NCBI GenBank assembly: GCA_001661515.1 | Contig: LUVW01000003.1 | Span: 625,554-689,553, forward strand | Direction of reading: 5' to 3' | Length of the DNA: 64,000 nucleotides | DNA from: Capniomyces stellatus | Taxonomy: Eukaryota > Kickxellomycota > Harpellomycetes > Harpellales > Legeriomycetaceae | Shown here: positions 33,830 to 47,679 of the stretch, piece by piece | Layout: every line of letters begins with the position of its first letter | Numbering within the stretch: the stretch's first letter is position 1 | Notes under the pieces: generated by a model | The model's input: the letters and a program-made list of their open reading frames with translations, nothing else | Told to the model about the DNA's origin: nothing | Database searches by the model: none | Position numbers and translations under genes: made by a program

Positions 33830-34534
33830 ATGAAAAGCAGTCTAGTATTATTGTCGGCACTGTTTAGCTGTGATGCCAGGTTGGCTGGGCCAGCTTATGG
33901 AAACGAGCAGTACTACACTGGACTGGTCAAGGACAACAGTACATTTAAGATCGACAGAAGCGTGTATGATGGGTATAAAATGAACTTTACAGAGCACATG
34001 GGAACTTCACCATTCACGTCGTGGCTCCAAATCGAATTGCCATATGAGCCAGTCAAGGCTGTGTTTGAAGCTGTAAACAAGACCATTGCCCTGGACCCAC
34101 TGTTAAATAGGGGCGAGGCACATATCACCATTATCACACCACCAGAGTTTGATGATGTTCTCAAGCTAAAGAACGTAACCATGGTTGAGATAAATTCGAT
34201 TGCGTTGAGACACAAGATCCAGCACTCTAGATTCCAGGTGTCTTGTGTAGGGCGTGCACGCATTGCAGACAAAAACACCACGCTGCCAGACGGCTCAAAA
34301 AAAATACTCGAGACTTTTAACATCATAGTTTGGGACTCGCACAACGACTTTCTGAGAATCAGACAGAGCATTTACAAGCTGTTTGTCTCCAAGGGCGGCG
34401 ATGGTGCATTATTTGACCCTTCTGCGTTTTGGCCACATATTACCCTTGGGTATAACGTTAGGGACTTGCACTTGTCGGACGGCGTTTACAAGGGCGAAAA
34501 CTCGTGCTACTCAAAGTTGCAAGAGTCGGACTAG
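33830..34534 (+). CDS. secreted 2H-phosphoesterase-like protein
   Basis: Single exon, 234 residues, starting at the ATG after an A-rich leader. Residues 1-16 look like a short signal peptide (SSLVLLSALFSC). Two H-x-T motifs are spaced as in the 2H phosphoesterase fold: AHITII (H98) and WPHITLGY (H203), each after a hydrophobic strand. 2H enzymes act on 2',3'-cyclic or 2',5' phosphodiester bonds of RNA or nucleotides. N-glycosylation sequons (NST, NFT, NKT, NVT, NTT) fit passage through the secretory route. A secreted 2H protein is uncommon. The substrate is unknown. Confidence 0.75.
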   Translation: MKSSLVLLSALFSCDARLAGPAYGNEQYYTGLVKDNSTFKIDRSVYDGYKMNFTEHMGTSPFTSWLQIELPYEPVKAVFEAVNKTIALDPLLNRGEAHITIITPPEFDDVLKLKNVTMVEINSIALRHKIQHSRFQVSCVGRARIADKNTTLPDGSKKILETFNIIVWDSHNDFLRIRQSIYKLFVSKGGDGALFDPSAFWPHITLGYNVRDLHLSDGVYKGENSCYSKLQESD

Positions 34535-35355
34535 ATTACTAGATTCCTTATCTGTTGTCTGCTTGGTTGGGAATTATTTGCTACAACTGTTGCCCAGCTA
34601 CACCATTTCGCAATTAGTACCAATTTTGTTTGTTTTCCTGTTTGTCGTCTATAATTTTTACACTTAAAGTAGAATACATTGTTTCCACTATTGTCGCTTT
34701 TGTTTCTCTTGGACGTTTGGGTTGTTTGTTTGGTTTGTTGATATCAATAAATTGACAGTATTTTACCCAGAATATAACTGTATTAAAGAATAGCTAAAAT
34801 ATATATATAAATAAGATGTTGAATTTAATATAACTCTACCCTACTCCTCAGCTTTAAATTTTATTTTTTGGATTGTTGGCAGGTAAACTACAATGGTAAA
34901 ATCACGAGAGAAAAAAAAAGAAAAGAAATTAAAATTAGATTGTTAAATTTCAATATAGATAAATGAAATTGAAATTAGAAATTATGTATAAAAAAAGGAG
35001 CCATTAAAATCTATTAATTTGGTAAAAAGTAAATAGGCAAATTGTGCCTCAACCAGACAAAAGTGCTGGCCAAAATACTATTTGGAAATAGATTATTTTA
35101 AATAATCAAATAAATTGGGGTTTAGCCTGTTTCGCGCTTTTAATGGTGTGTTTTTTTTTATATTTTGAAAGTTTATAAAAGAAATAATAGTAAAGTAAGA
35201 GTTCGATCGTTTTAAAATAAAGTGAAATCATAAAAGCTGGGGTTTGCGATACAACAAGATAAAACTGTTGTAAGCAATTCAATTAAAGCTGGGAGAAATC
35301 AGAATATAACTAGCAAGTGGCAAGTATAGAAGGAAGCTCGAGTGAAAAATAAAAA
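34535..35355. other. gene-free spacer
   Basis: AT-rich, with the 3' end of the 2H gene and the promoter of HFI1. Nothing else seen. Confidence 0.6.
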
Positions 35356-37237
35356 ATGAGTAATGTAGTTGGCGGGGCAATGGAGCAGAATATGGATTTA
35401 GGAAAGTTGAGTAAAAAAGCGCAAAACCAAAGTACCACCGACGAGGATACACAGGGAAATCAAGACGGAAAAGAGGATGTATTAGGCGAAAGAATAGATT
35501 TAGTAGAGATAAAAGATGAATTAGTGGAAACGTTGGGTGAAAGTGGAGAGGAGTACTGGAGGCTGTTTCAGGAGTTTGTCCAAGGAAAACTGAGCAACAA
35601 AGAGTTTGAGAATTACACGTTGAACAATTTAACAGCAGATAAAGGTAAACAGACGGACAGTACAATGTTTGGAGTAATGAAAATAGAGATAAACGAATAT
35701 AGTATAATTAATCGATGAATAGATGAATAAAAGTAAAAAAAAGAGGGGGTGGGGTACTAGTATGAAAGAGAGAGAGTACTGATACTAAAGGGGGGGCGTG
35801 TGTGTGTGTTATTTGTGGATTCACACTGAATAAATAGCGAGTCTACATAACAAGTTCATTCTGAGTGCGATACACAATGCAAAAGGAGGTTCGTGTCCAC
35901 CAAGAGGAGTGCAGCATTCAGGGTTTAGCGTGGTGAATGCAGACGGCAAGAAGCGAAAGAGGCGAAAGACGAGCGGATTGCAGACGGATTCGGACGAAGA
36001 GCTGTATGAGCATGAATATATGATGAAAATGGTTGGAGGGAAGGAGCGGCTGGTGAAGAAGCGATATGCGACAAAAAAGCACGCGTCTATTGAGAATGAG
36101 CATTGGGCAGCGTTCAAGAAGATAATCAAGTCGTTGTCAAAGCCAGACAAGAGAGCAATGAAGTTTCTGCTGAAGCGCGGGGACATTAACCCGTCGAATA
36201 TAGAGCAGGCAATCAAACTGTTTGACAAGATGGTGCTTCCAGTTCCAGTAAACCGGCTGCCGCCCACGTACGCACTGGACTTGGCGCGCGGGGTCACGGC
36301 GTCTCTTTGTTACGACACCAAATCAACGCCTGATAAGCAATGTTTGCAGCACAGGATGACGAGCACTGCTTTGCAGTTTGGACTCATTGGTGGAGTCACG
36401 GATGAAAGCGTCGAGTTGCTGCTGTATGGACTGGACTGCCATCTCAAAAACATAGCCTCAAACATGATTTACAAAGTCAGGTCCAACAGAGCCCTTGGAA
36501 TTCCTGTCCAAAACCACAGGTCTCTATCTAAACTACCCGAACATCCCATAACTGACCACAGTGTTTACATAAATACAAGCACAAACACAAATACAAACAC
36601 AAACATCCCCAACCCAATACCCAATCCAACACCTAATCCACTAGCTCTTTCCAGCTTCAGCAAGGCAGACCCTACTGACCCTGGCACCAGCGACAGAATA
36701 ATCGACCGGATATACAAAAGCAAAAACACCCTACATCTCTCAGACCTCCTTTTCTCCCTAGACGTCTCGCCTTATGTCACTGTCGAGTCTCCTGTTTGTC
36801 TAGAACGCGGCGTGGTTATGAGAGGCCTCCAGGAAGCCGCAGACTTAAGCATAGAGTCTGAACTCAACTCTGTTCTAAACATCAAACGGTCCACCAGGAA
36901 CAAACCTAGTCCGTTTTTGAGTAGGTACAAGAACATATCTAGAAACTACAAACTGGATAAATCATCAGAACAACTAATCGCCACGAAACTCGGTTCTATT
37001 ACCAGTCTTATCCCCGGTTCCAGCTCCAGCTCCAAAAACAACTCCATTTCCAGCCCAAACTCAACCGCAATCATCAACTCGGATCCTAACAACAAAGATA
37101 GCCCAGCTGACCTTATAAGTCAGCCAATCAGCATCAGCAGCTTTCGCGAGTATACTATGGATCGACTAAAGACTCAGTATGAAAGGAGGTATGGCCCTTA
37201 TGTCGGTGTACACATAAACTCAATTACCGAGTTGTGA
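35356..37237 (+). CDS. HFI1: HFI1/ADA1, SAGA coactivator subunit
   Basis: Exons 35356-35644 and 35838-37237; the GT-AG intron is phase 1 (acceptor AAATAG) and restores ADK-ASLHNKFILSAIHNA. The product is 562 residues. The N-terminal motif VKDEL-like IKDELVETLGESGEEYWRLF, then FVQGKLSNKEFE and LHN..I.AI.NA, is the SAGA-Tad1 signature. The segment LKRGDINPSNIEQAIKLFDK and the histone-fold-like LQFGLIGGVTDESVELLLYGL also match. Hfi1 is a structural core subunit of SAGA and pairs through its histone fold with Taf12. The C-terminal half has Asn/Thr and Ser-rich linkers (NTNTNTNIPNPIPNP). An identical GT microsatellite-like run sits in the intron near 35799-35811. Confidence 0.88.
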
Positions 37238-37898
37238 TTGTTTGTTATTTATTTCCTCTTCACTTTCCCACCTATCTTTATCCTCTTTAAAAAAAAAATT
37301 ATATACTTTTTCCGATCACATACCTCCCACCGATCCTACTTTTATCTCATTTTACACCATCTTACCCTAGCATTGTTTATTTAGTTTAGCTTAGGCATAA
37401 AGTTTTTACACTTCTACATTTTTCTACATTTTTCTACATTGATGTTACAAATCATGTACTGGTATCTATTATCACCAACTTTTGACACTACGTAATTCAA
37501 AAACTAATAGCTGTTTGACTGATTTAGTAGATAAAAGCGTGCTTGCTTTTTTTTTTAACATTATAATTAATTTTGATATTTCAGCAATAAATTAAACAAA
37601 CAAAGATATATATAATATGGTTTTGAATATAATTTATAGAGTAGTTGGAAAAAAAAAATTAAAAGTGAGATAAAAAAAAATAGAGAAAAGAAAAGTATAT
37701 TTTAATTGTGGTATAAGTGTGTAAGCGTTAGTACTTGATGCTTTTGTACTGTTTGTTTGAGTAGTTGATTGTTCTGTTTGTCTTTTTTGTTGGTAACTAT
37801 GAATAGTTTGACACGATTTACGTATTTAATTAATTTTCATCTGATGGATTTGGTGAAAGTGTAGATCTTGGTTAGTGGTCAGCTGATGAGCCGACATG
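37238..37898. other. convergent 3' spacer
   Basis: The 3' ends of HFI1 and the BAR-SH3 gene face each other. AT-rich, with a CTACATTTTT repeat at about 37413-37440. No gene. Confidence 0.6.
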
Positions 37899-40551
37899 CT
37901 AGTGCTTGTGGAAGCAGTTATTACAGGAGTCCTTTTTGAATAGATTTGCAGCGTACTCGTCACAGCCACAAGTGCCGCAGTTGGCATAGACCATCTCTGG
38001 CGGGCTGCTGTGGTTGGTAAAGACCTTGGAGTCGTTGAATTGCTTGTTGGTTTTGGTCAGGTTTGCGGTGGATTTGTGCTGGCTGTGCTTAATTGCAGGC
38101 TCATAACTCGCATATCCACCGCTTATTCTAACATACGATTGAGCGTTTAAAGGCATTGTTTTAGAGCCGTTCAACTTTGGGGAGAGGTCGGTGCTGCTGT
38201 TGTGGCGGGCGGTGGATGATTGGGTGGATTTAGAAGAGTTTTTCCTATTCATTCCGGTGGTCATAACCAGCCCATTGTCGTCTTGGTCATCCGAGTCCTC
38301 GGTGTACTGTGCCGGGAACAACCCCTGCTGCCCCACCATTCTGGGGTTGGAGGACTCGAGTATTGATCCCATCCACCACCCCTCATCTATTTTCTCAATT
38401 ACCTCAACAATATCACCTGTGCATAGGCCAAGTTCGCCCGAACCTGTTGGCTTGAAGTCATAAAGAGCTCTACGCAAAATCCTGGTATCTAATTTCCAAA
38501 AACCAAACATCAAACATTAAAATCTCGGTACTTTAAAATATGGAATTTTGGTACTTTATATGATTGGTTTTACTACTATATAATTGAGGTGTGAGTAGAG
38601 TGATTGTGATATCCAAGTATAAAAATGCTGTATTAGTGTGTATGAGAATGTGTTACTGTTTGTGGCAGATCTGGGTGGAGGCGGAGGTGGCGGTGGTGGT
38701 TTTCTGAATAAAGGCCCATTTACGCTGGTCAGACTATCCTTTCTGGCTGCTGGCTTTTCAGGTGCATAGTTTGCGTTTCTGGTGTTCTGGTAGGAGTCCT
38801 GGTCATTATCATCCGAATTGGATGAATTTACGCTTTGGTTGCAGCTTTCATTTACAATTGTCGATCTTCCTGTGCTTCTACCAGTCCCGTTTCTAATTAG
38901 CTGTGGCTCTTGCTGGTAGTTTATTTGGGTGGTGTCGGAGTCTCTGCTTGATCGCGTTCGAAGTAGTGGATGTCGATCCTTTGCCGATGCTCTTTTGGTG
39001 TTTAAGCTACAACATAATACATTGAAGTTTAATTTAGCACATCATATTAAATCATATTTTCTATTTTACAGTATATCGTTTTATAGCTTAGTGTTTTTAT
39101 ATTGACACAACCAAACAAACCAACGTAAATTTTGTTTTGGAAAAGTTCTCTTGAAAATTCTCCTCCAATTATTCTGACGCACACTTACCATTCAGTAAAA
39201 AACGGATCCAGCTCTTCAAGAGATTGCATCGCACTAGTATGGTAGCTAAGCTGTGCCTTGTAAAACTCATAAAGCGACCCCAGACAATCTTTCTCCATGT
39301 CTTGAAGCTCCATCATTTTAATCACTATCGAGTTGTACGACTCGTCATACTTGACCTGTGCTGTTCTTAGGTCGTCTTCCTGCTGAGGTGTTTTGTTTTT
39401 TGCCTTGTTAACTTTATTCAGCTTTGCGTCATAATCCAACCTTCTGCTCTCAAATTTCTTTTGGATCTTTGTAAAGTCCTTAAGCGCGTCATTCTGTCTT
39501 TCTAGCGAACTAACCCATTTCTCTTTGCAAATTGCAACATAATTCAGCTGCTTGCTACATATGCTCTCTTCAATAATACCTAGTCTTCTCAACGCCATCC
39601 CTAAACCACCAAAATCAACACCATATTTTTATTGCCGTTTTCTTTCTAACGTTTTATATATTCCTTTTTTACACCATATATATATCTTTGCTGTCTTTTT
39701 CCTCTCCAAGATCCTTGTTGTTTGACTACCCGACTAGCTGAATATATGACTACCTTTACTGGCCATGTTTTTTTTTATATTTGTTCTATATTATCCATTA
39801 CACTTACCATATGCCGAATCCCGTGGAAGTCCCTCCCCTAGCTGAACCATGCTATTTCCTAGATTCTCTAATAAGTTTTTCTTTTGCTTCGAGCTGTCCG
39901 ACCCCTCCTTTTTTTTGGTCTGCTGAAGTATATATACCTGGAACGCATTATGGAGGTTTTCCGTTCCAACCTTTTTACTTTCTGTTTCTGCCAGCAAATT
40001 CCTGAACTGGTCCGACATCTCCGTCTTTTCCTCTCGACCAAGCTTCTCGCCAGTCCACTACATTTTCCATTTTTTTCAATATAAGGTTGATTTACCATTT
40101 TTATCGCTATGATTGTTAAGCACACTTTTACGCTCTTACAACACTTGCTCTCTTTTATTTATCAAGACACAGATCTTGTTTCTGCCCCATTTTAATCAGA
40201 ACACCGTGCCAAATACTTGGACGATACTCAAAATCAAACACAATACTATGAATATTACTTGTAAATATTTCTCTTCTTTTTCAGATACTCTTCAAAAATT
40301 ACTCTATAGACTCGCCAACAACCCCCCTCCCCTCACCCTCCACACACACACAAATACACAAATACACTACGGTGCTTCCGCCCCCCCCTCCCCTACTCAC
40401 TCTTCTCTTTTTGTTATATTTATATCTTTGAGAGTAAAAAAGTGATGAAAGTACATAAAAGTTTAAATTCCAACCACTAAAGCAATACATAGTATGTTCT
40501 CTTTCTTACCTGACCAAGCTTCCCAATGTTTTTTCTAAATGCCGATGACAT
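37899..40551 (-). CDS. BAR-SH3 adaptor protein with Cys-rich tail
   Basis: Five exons: complement(40510..40551), (39808..40057), (39189..39600), (38657..39006), (37899..38488), phases 0,1,2,1; the last donor (GTAACA) is weak. The product is 547 residues. Start MSSAFRKNIGKLGQ-WTGEKLGREEKTE is the fungal endophilin-like BAR opening. The BAR helices run to about residue 230 (GMALRRLGIIEESICSK, KDFTKIQKKFESRRLDYDAK). A linker follows with nine prolines in a row, then an SH3 domain at about 355-415 (RALYDFKPTGSGELGLCTGD, GWWMGSI, GLFPAQYTE). BAR-SH3 proteins bend membranes in endocytosis and recruit Pro-rich partners. The C-terminus ends in a cluster of six Cys with two His (YANCGTCGCDEYA, CNNCFHKH) not usual for this family. 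Confidence 0.87.
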
Positions 40552-42994
40552 TCTTTGTGCGTTGCTTTTTTACTTTCTTTCCTCTCTATTTCTTCAAGTT
40601 TTTTTTTGTTGTTGGTACTATTCAAGTCCAATATTTTGTCTGTTTCCCTACAAGCAACGTCGATTATATAACTCTAACCGTAATGGTTTTCAAGTGTGCA
40701 AGTGCGCAAGCGTGGAATATGAATCCCTGTTTTTTTTAGCTCTGCGTGTTTTGGATGCTCAACTTTCTGTTACTTGATGGTGTATTTCTGTCATGTGTGC
40801 TTTGCGATGCTTTCTATTAATGCTTATATAACATCCCTTCACTTTGTTGTCTTTATGTGTTGCTACACTATTTAAGCTTTGCCACTATTGATATAGAGTT
40901 GGATTATTAGAGTTCTAATTTCAACTTTTGTGTAGTACAAATTGGATAATATTTAAAACAGGGAATGAAGTTGGATTTGTATGTTGGTCAATTTTTTTTT
41001 TTTGGTCTTGGTTTAGAAATGTAGTTTTATTTATTTCTTAATTTCTTGGTTTATTTTTATTACTTTCTGGCTATTGTTCCTAACAAGAAACCTTACCATG
41101 TAACTCCAAGTGTGCCTAAAAATATATGTTTGTTTTTTATGTATACATGTTTTTTTTTGAGGTTTTGATATCTTTCGTTTTCCCTAAAGAAGCAAACGCA
41201 TTATCTAATACATGTTTCTCCCTATTTGACCTTTAATAACATGGTTTACAATTTAGACAATGTATGCTATTTCTGACAGTAAATAGAATATCTCCATGCA
41301 CATCTTATTCTACTCGCATACATTTCATCTAATTAAACGACCCACACTCAACAATGATTCCACCTCGTTATTTGGAGAAAGGAAAAAAAAAACTATAGCA
41401 AACGTCGTCAGATCAATAGAGCCTTGTTTTCTATAGGTCAGTCTGCTGCTATTCCTTCAGTGAATCTTACACAATGCCTTTTTGTTTAATGGTTTGTTTG
41501 CCTTCATGCCTCGTTCTACTCGCTAGTAATCTAAATTACGTTTTTGTTATTATTTAAAGTTGGTTTACATGCCTTTTTCTTTTTTGCTTTTATTTATTTT
41601 TATTTTTTGCTCGACTGGTTTTTCTTTTTTGCTCGACTGGTTTTTCTTTTTCGATTTTTTACTTTTAGCAACTTTTAATTATCGCAGATCCAAGGGCAGA
41701 ATAATAAAAAGTATGGTATTAATTTACTGACTAATTTACATTGTACTAAGTTTTACCAATAAAATCTTATTGTGTAAAATTGGTTTATTTTGTTTTTAAT
41801 ATTTGCAACTGGTTTTATTCCAATTCAACACCAATCTGCATTGCTATTTTGAAAATCCACAGGCTTCAACTGTTATCCTGTATACTAGTGTGGTTTATGA
41901 AATAATTGGGCAACCCCCCCCTCCCCCCCTAGCAAGAAGTGGGGGCAGTATGGAAGGCTGGACCATAAAACCAAAAGGAAACTCCCAGCATCTTTGCTAT
42001 TCTGATCATGCGCCTTGCTTTGTAAAATTTTTTCATGACCTATGAGCCAAAGGTTTCATCAGACTCCGGACCACTTGCATCAAGTACTTTTGTGTTGAAT
42101 CGAATTTGCATGTTCCAACAGTGGATTTGGTAAACATCGACTCTAGTTTGAATCAAGCCCAGCAAACCCAATGTCAGTAATCATGCACACAGCATATTGA
42201 TTGTTGTTTACTGTGGTTTTAAAAAAAACACAAGGATAGCTGAATTGCGATTACATGTTTCGATTCAGCATGTTTATTTTATTCTAGTATTTATGTGGTT
42301 TATTGGAAACAGAATCAACAAAGCAAAATTTGATTCAATATATACTCTGAGGTTTTATACAAAGCAACTACAGTAATAAATGTTATCTTGATGTTTCCCC
42401 GAAAAAGAAAAGAATAATAGAGATTAAAATTATTTTTTAAAAAAAGTTTCAATAAAAAAAAAAAATTCAATGTTAACACAAACGAGATGAATAAAAGGAT
42501 CGACATGACATAATGAGTATACTAGAAAAATCGCATAGACGAATAAGGCTTTGGAGTCGGCCACACTTGGGCGATCTTGAATTCGGTGTGCTATTGAATA
42601 TCTTTATACGTCTGCGTTTGCCTTACTTTTATTTTATTTTATGTGGTTTATCTGGCAAGAGAATCGATACAACAGTATGTTTGTCTTGAAGCTAAAAGCA
42701 TTTGCCCCAGTCCTTACAACCAAAATACAGTGATTAATTTCAATAAAAAAAAAACAAAATACAGTGATTAAATTGACAGGCAGCATTCAATTAAAACCAG
42801 CCCAAGTTGCTACACGAATTGCTGTCAAAGACTCAGGCGGCAGCAGACTCTTTACTTGAGTGCTATGTTGAAAAAGAGTTGCGTATTTAGGTTTATTTGC
42901 TCAGCCAATAGCTGAAACACTTAACTCGGAGTGACAAATCAAAAAAAGAAAGAAAAAAAAAGAAAAAAGCAATAACAAAAGAATAGAACAAAAA
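40552..42994. other. 2.4-kb gene-free region
   Basis: Holds the BAR-SH3 promoter side and the 3' side of GAPDH. T-rich with C-rich short runs near 41915-41935 and a T/A tract at 42433-42445. The ORF at 41803-42045 looks random. Confidence 0.6.
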
Positions 42995-44220
<1,226 letters not shown>

Positions 44221-45304
44221 TTTGTTTTATAATAAGTTGCTAAGAGTGAAATATTATATATTTGTGTGTGTGTTTTTTTTTACAAAGCCTTACTGTTTAT
44301 TCAAGTCTGAAGCAGAGGGTATTTATATAAATTCTTTGCTCGTTTTAGTTTTTTTTTTCATTTTTCATTTTTCATTTTTCAGTTTTCAGTTTTCGGTTTT
44401 CGGTTTTCGGTTTTTTGTCTCTGCTTTTGCTTTTGCTTTTGTCTCTGCTTTTGTTTTCTTTTGTTTTGTGCTTATCTTTGAATTTTCATCACTAAAATTT
44501 TCATTCCACGCTTGTCTTGTCTTGTCTTTTTTCACAACCATGTCGAGTTTTTTAAATGGTCTAAAAACCCACACTTTTGCTATTTTGCTGCTGATATTTA
44601 ATTAGATCAATGTCGCTTCTCCAATGTTTATTTACTCTTTTCCATGCTTTTTAGCTGGAAACAATTTATCATTCGAGCATTTAAATAGCGTTTTGATTCT
44701 GTATGATTAACTCTACTGAAATCGCTTATAAATCATTATGGAGTTGTTTTTATTGGTTCTGTTTCCAACACATCATTCCTATTGAAGCAGGTCAATTTTG
44801 GAATTTAAGGTGGTTTTTTTTTTGCTTTGCATTCAATTCAAAAGGCTGCTTTATTAGTTAGAAACAACATTAATAAGAGGAATCCCCGATTGATTTTTAA
44901 TCAGGCTATCACACCAATCATCTCAACACAAAAAGTTGGCTAGCTAGCATTTACATGCGTCGTTTCATTTGTGTTTACATTTTTTTAATGCTTGCTTTTT
45001 TCTTGATTGTACATTTCTCCTTTCCTTCCAAAAGCCCAATTGCCTGCTATATTGGTGAATGGGAGGGCTCAAGATAAAAACAATCGATTTCTTTATTTAT
45101 TACGCAAAAATTGAGCTAAAGATAAAGTATAAACCCCATACATAAAGATTAATAATAGTAAAATAAGACCAAGCATGTTGAATTGGCTACCAATTAATCA
45201 AAATAAAATGTAAAAAATATAGTAGAACGCACAAATAAAAAAAACGCAAACATGATACAAAACACACACTTTCATTACCAATTGCGACACTAGCAAGATA
45301 AGAT
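44221..45304. other. GAPDH upstream region with pyrimidine-rich heptamer repeats
   Basis: The stretch 44347-44470 is a decaying tandem array moving from TTTTTCA through TTTTCAG to TTTTCGG and then CTTTTG units, on the 5' side of GAPDH. Such pyrimidine tracts are common in strong fungal promoters, but a role here is inference. No gene is supported. Confidence 0.55.
44347..44470. repeat. TTTTTCA/TTTTCGG/CTTTTG tandem tract
   Basis: About four TTTTTCA units give way to TTTTCAG, TTTTCGG, then GCTTTTGCTTTT units. It lies 130-250 bases upstream of the GAPDH start codon. Confidence 0.8.
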
Positions 45305-45869
45305 TCAATATGCACATAAATATGAAACCTTCGATGAATACACACAAGCGCATACCCCGACAACAACACTAAGCAGCATAGACCAGCCTGTATTAGTGAA
45401 TACGTGTATATATTGTTCATAAATTGGCCGAGTACATTTGCAGTATGCGCCGGAAATATGGGCTAGCTCACAAGGAGCTGGCTCTGAAGTTTCATAACGC
45501 TGACCTTCTAAAAGTTCCGTTGTTTGTACACAAGTGGAAAAAATATCTAGTATTTCGCAATGTTGGTTGCCGGATGGAGCCACTAGATATTAGGTGTGGA
45601 CTGCATGACGCAGCAAAAAAAAAAACTCTCAACTTTGATATTTATATTCTCATAATCTGTTGAGGCTTCCGCAGCCATAGCAAATGTTTGTGTCTCTGTT
45701 TACTCTTATAAACATATTCAACCACGCACAGACACCACACTGCCAACATAGCAAATAGTGATGTGAAACAGTCATAGTTTACATTAGTAGTCCTCGTGCG
45801 ACAATCTATTCCCCCTAAGTAAACACGATATGTTTCATAATTTTTGATAGTCAAACAGTGGCTGACCAT
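45305..45869 (-). CDS. tentative small membrane protein, two exons
   Basis: Two frames join cleanly: complement(45704..45869) and complement(45305..45582), with donor GTAAAC, acceptor ATCTAG and phase 1. The product would be 147 residues. Each half has one hydrophobic helix (SLFAMLAVWCLCVVEYVY and WSMLLSVVVGVCACVY). Between them is a Cys-rich loop of about 75 residues (CEIL, STC, PCEL, YCKCT). The layout resembles the large loop and last helix of a tetraspanin, but the CCG motif is missing and I do not claim the family. Composition is less AT-rich than the flanks, which supports coding. No upstream exon could be placed. Confidence 0.35.
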
Positions 45870-46269
45870 GGCTTGTGATTCATAATGACATTAAATTAGT
45901 ATGCTTGCAAGCAGGTCTGAGAGCGCTTCTTCCGAGTCACCGTCAACAACATCATAGTTCATGGAGATAACAGCCATATTATCGCTTATATTGGATATTG
46001 GTGTGAACGCAATTAATAAAACGTTACTCTGCCGTTTTTTTTTATATTATTTCTGAGCCGTTGATTTTCATATGAAACTTTTCATGTGGTTTATTTTTTT
46101 ACTGTTGTACCAGAAAAAGACACTTGACTACACCAGATAAACCAGACTAAACTCTAAAGTATATACTTTTATCATAATCATGTGCCTTAAAGAGCCAAAA
46201 ACAAACATGCTTTATTGCTATTTGACTCTACAAATGTACTTGGCTAAGAGAAATTCAAAATTTTTGTCA
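45870..46269. other. spacer before tRNA-Trp
   Basis: On the minus strand, 45892-45989 is a short open frame (MAVISMNYDVVDGDSEEAL) with protein-like composition, possibly part of the neighbouring tentative gene, but no splice join worked. Otherwise nothing. Confidence 0.4.
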
Positions 46270-46342
46270 GGGGTGTTGGCGCAATTGGCAGCGCGTCCGT
46301 CTCCAAAGCGGAAGGTTAAGCGTTCAAGTCGCTTACGTCCCA
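46270..46342 (+). tRNA. tRNA-Trp (CCA), intronless
   Basis: 73 bases fold as a full cloverleaf. The acceptor is GGGGTGT/ACGTCCC with G-T pairs at positions 4 and 5, discriminator A. The D arm is GCGC/GCGC, the anticodon arm TCCGT-CTCCAAA-GCGGA with anticodon CCA, and the T arm AAGCG-TTCAAGT-CGCTT. A run of T follows at 46346-46350, a likely Pol III stop. Internal A and B boxes are present (TGGCGCAATTGG, GTTCAAGTC). Confidence 0.95.
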
Positions 46343-47679
46343 CAGTTTTTTATATATTGCATTTATTGTTTATTTGCTTGGCCTAAAAAAAGGCTAACAA
46401 TGAGGACTAACTTTGATAAGTCAGAAAGTTTCAGCCAATATGTTTCAGTTTTAATGCTGAAATATAAACCCTGAGGCCAAAACCAAAGTCTCAGTTCAAT
46501 AAAACGTTGTTATTTTTACCTGGCCTAAAAAGCGTAAATTGCGCAAAGTAACTTGCGGGCCATAACATAATAGAATCAGATGGAACAATTTGGCGAAAAA
46601 AAAAGTTATTTTAACGTCCGTTAAAAAGCAGGCTTTGGATGCACTTTATTGCACTTCTTTATTAGGTAATGGTTTATTAACTTGTGGCCAGTATTATGAC
46701 CAACTTTGCTAGATTTTACTGCTCCGAATCCAATTTTAATGTAAAGTTGGCTTCCAAGCTCAAATGGTATCAAAGGATTATGTTTGCTTTACTTTTTCTG
46801 TTTGGTGGAAGCAAGGTATTCGCTAAAATATGGCCGAGGAAGATTGTGTTCATTAGTAAGAGCAAGGTTATCGATGAGAGAAAAGGAATCAAAGTAACCT
46901 GACTAGCTTAAATCATCAAGTGTTGGAAATAAAAAAGAGGAAAGAAATAATTGCAATTGTCGATATTTCAAATCATCGTCAATTGCAAGTGGGATGACTT
47001 GGTGTTTGATCTGAACTAAAAGCAAAATATCCCATTATTTGAAATTAATTAGAATCGAGTTGCATCAAAGGTTTGGTTGCTCGATGAAAAATAAAAAAGA
47101 CCTGGTTGCGAGTTATAGCGAAATCAGGCCAAAGTAACAACTGTCATTTTGCCATTATGTGTTGCAGTGGTAAGCAAAAAGAGAGCATCCGAAGCCAAGA
47201 ACGTGAACATAAAGTAACGTGTTTTATTTTTATAAATACCAAAACAGCAGCTGACTAGTGTCAAAAGCTGTTATTTAACCCAAACTGATACCTTTGTTTG
47301 ACGTCGTTTAAAAAAAAATCGCTATCCAGGTTATGGTGCGTGAGAAACTGGTACTTTATGACGTGATATAAACGCAATGCCTTGACCTGACCAGTTGGGA
47401 TTATAGGCCAATGGCACAGTTTATTGAGGGCGAGATCTTGAGTAAATCAAAACAAGATAGACTTTGGGGAGTAAAGTAGTTAGAAAAAGAAAATATTGCG
47501 TGATTTTGTCGTAAAGAGACAGACAAAAAAAAAAAATAAGGATGGCAATGACTCCACAACACCAGTGCATTATACTCTAGTTTATTCAAATGTGGTCTAA
47601 AAATGACTCCAAAAAGGAAAGGCCAGGTCAAAGTAATTAAAATAAAATTAGATTGAGCACAAATAAATCAAGAGCAGGT
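46343..47679. other. 1.3-kb gene-free region
   Basis: Between tRNA-Trp and the 3' end of COQ8. A 72-codon frame at 46684-46902 has no recognisable features. AT-rich. Confidence 0.55.

Noticed and set aside
45892..45989. Short minus-strand frame MAVISMNYDVVDGDSEEAL
   Set aside because: Protein-like, but too short and no in-phase join to a neighbour was found.
46684..46902. 72-codon ORF
   Set aside because: No family features, no splice context and average AT-rich composition.
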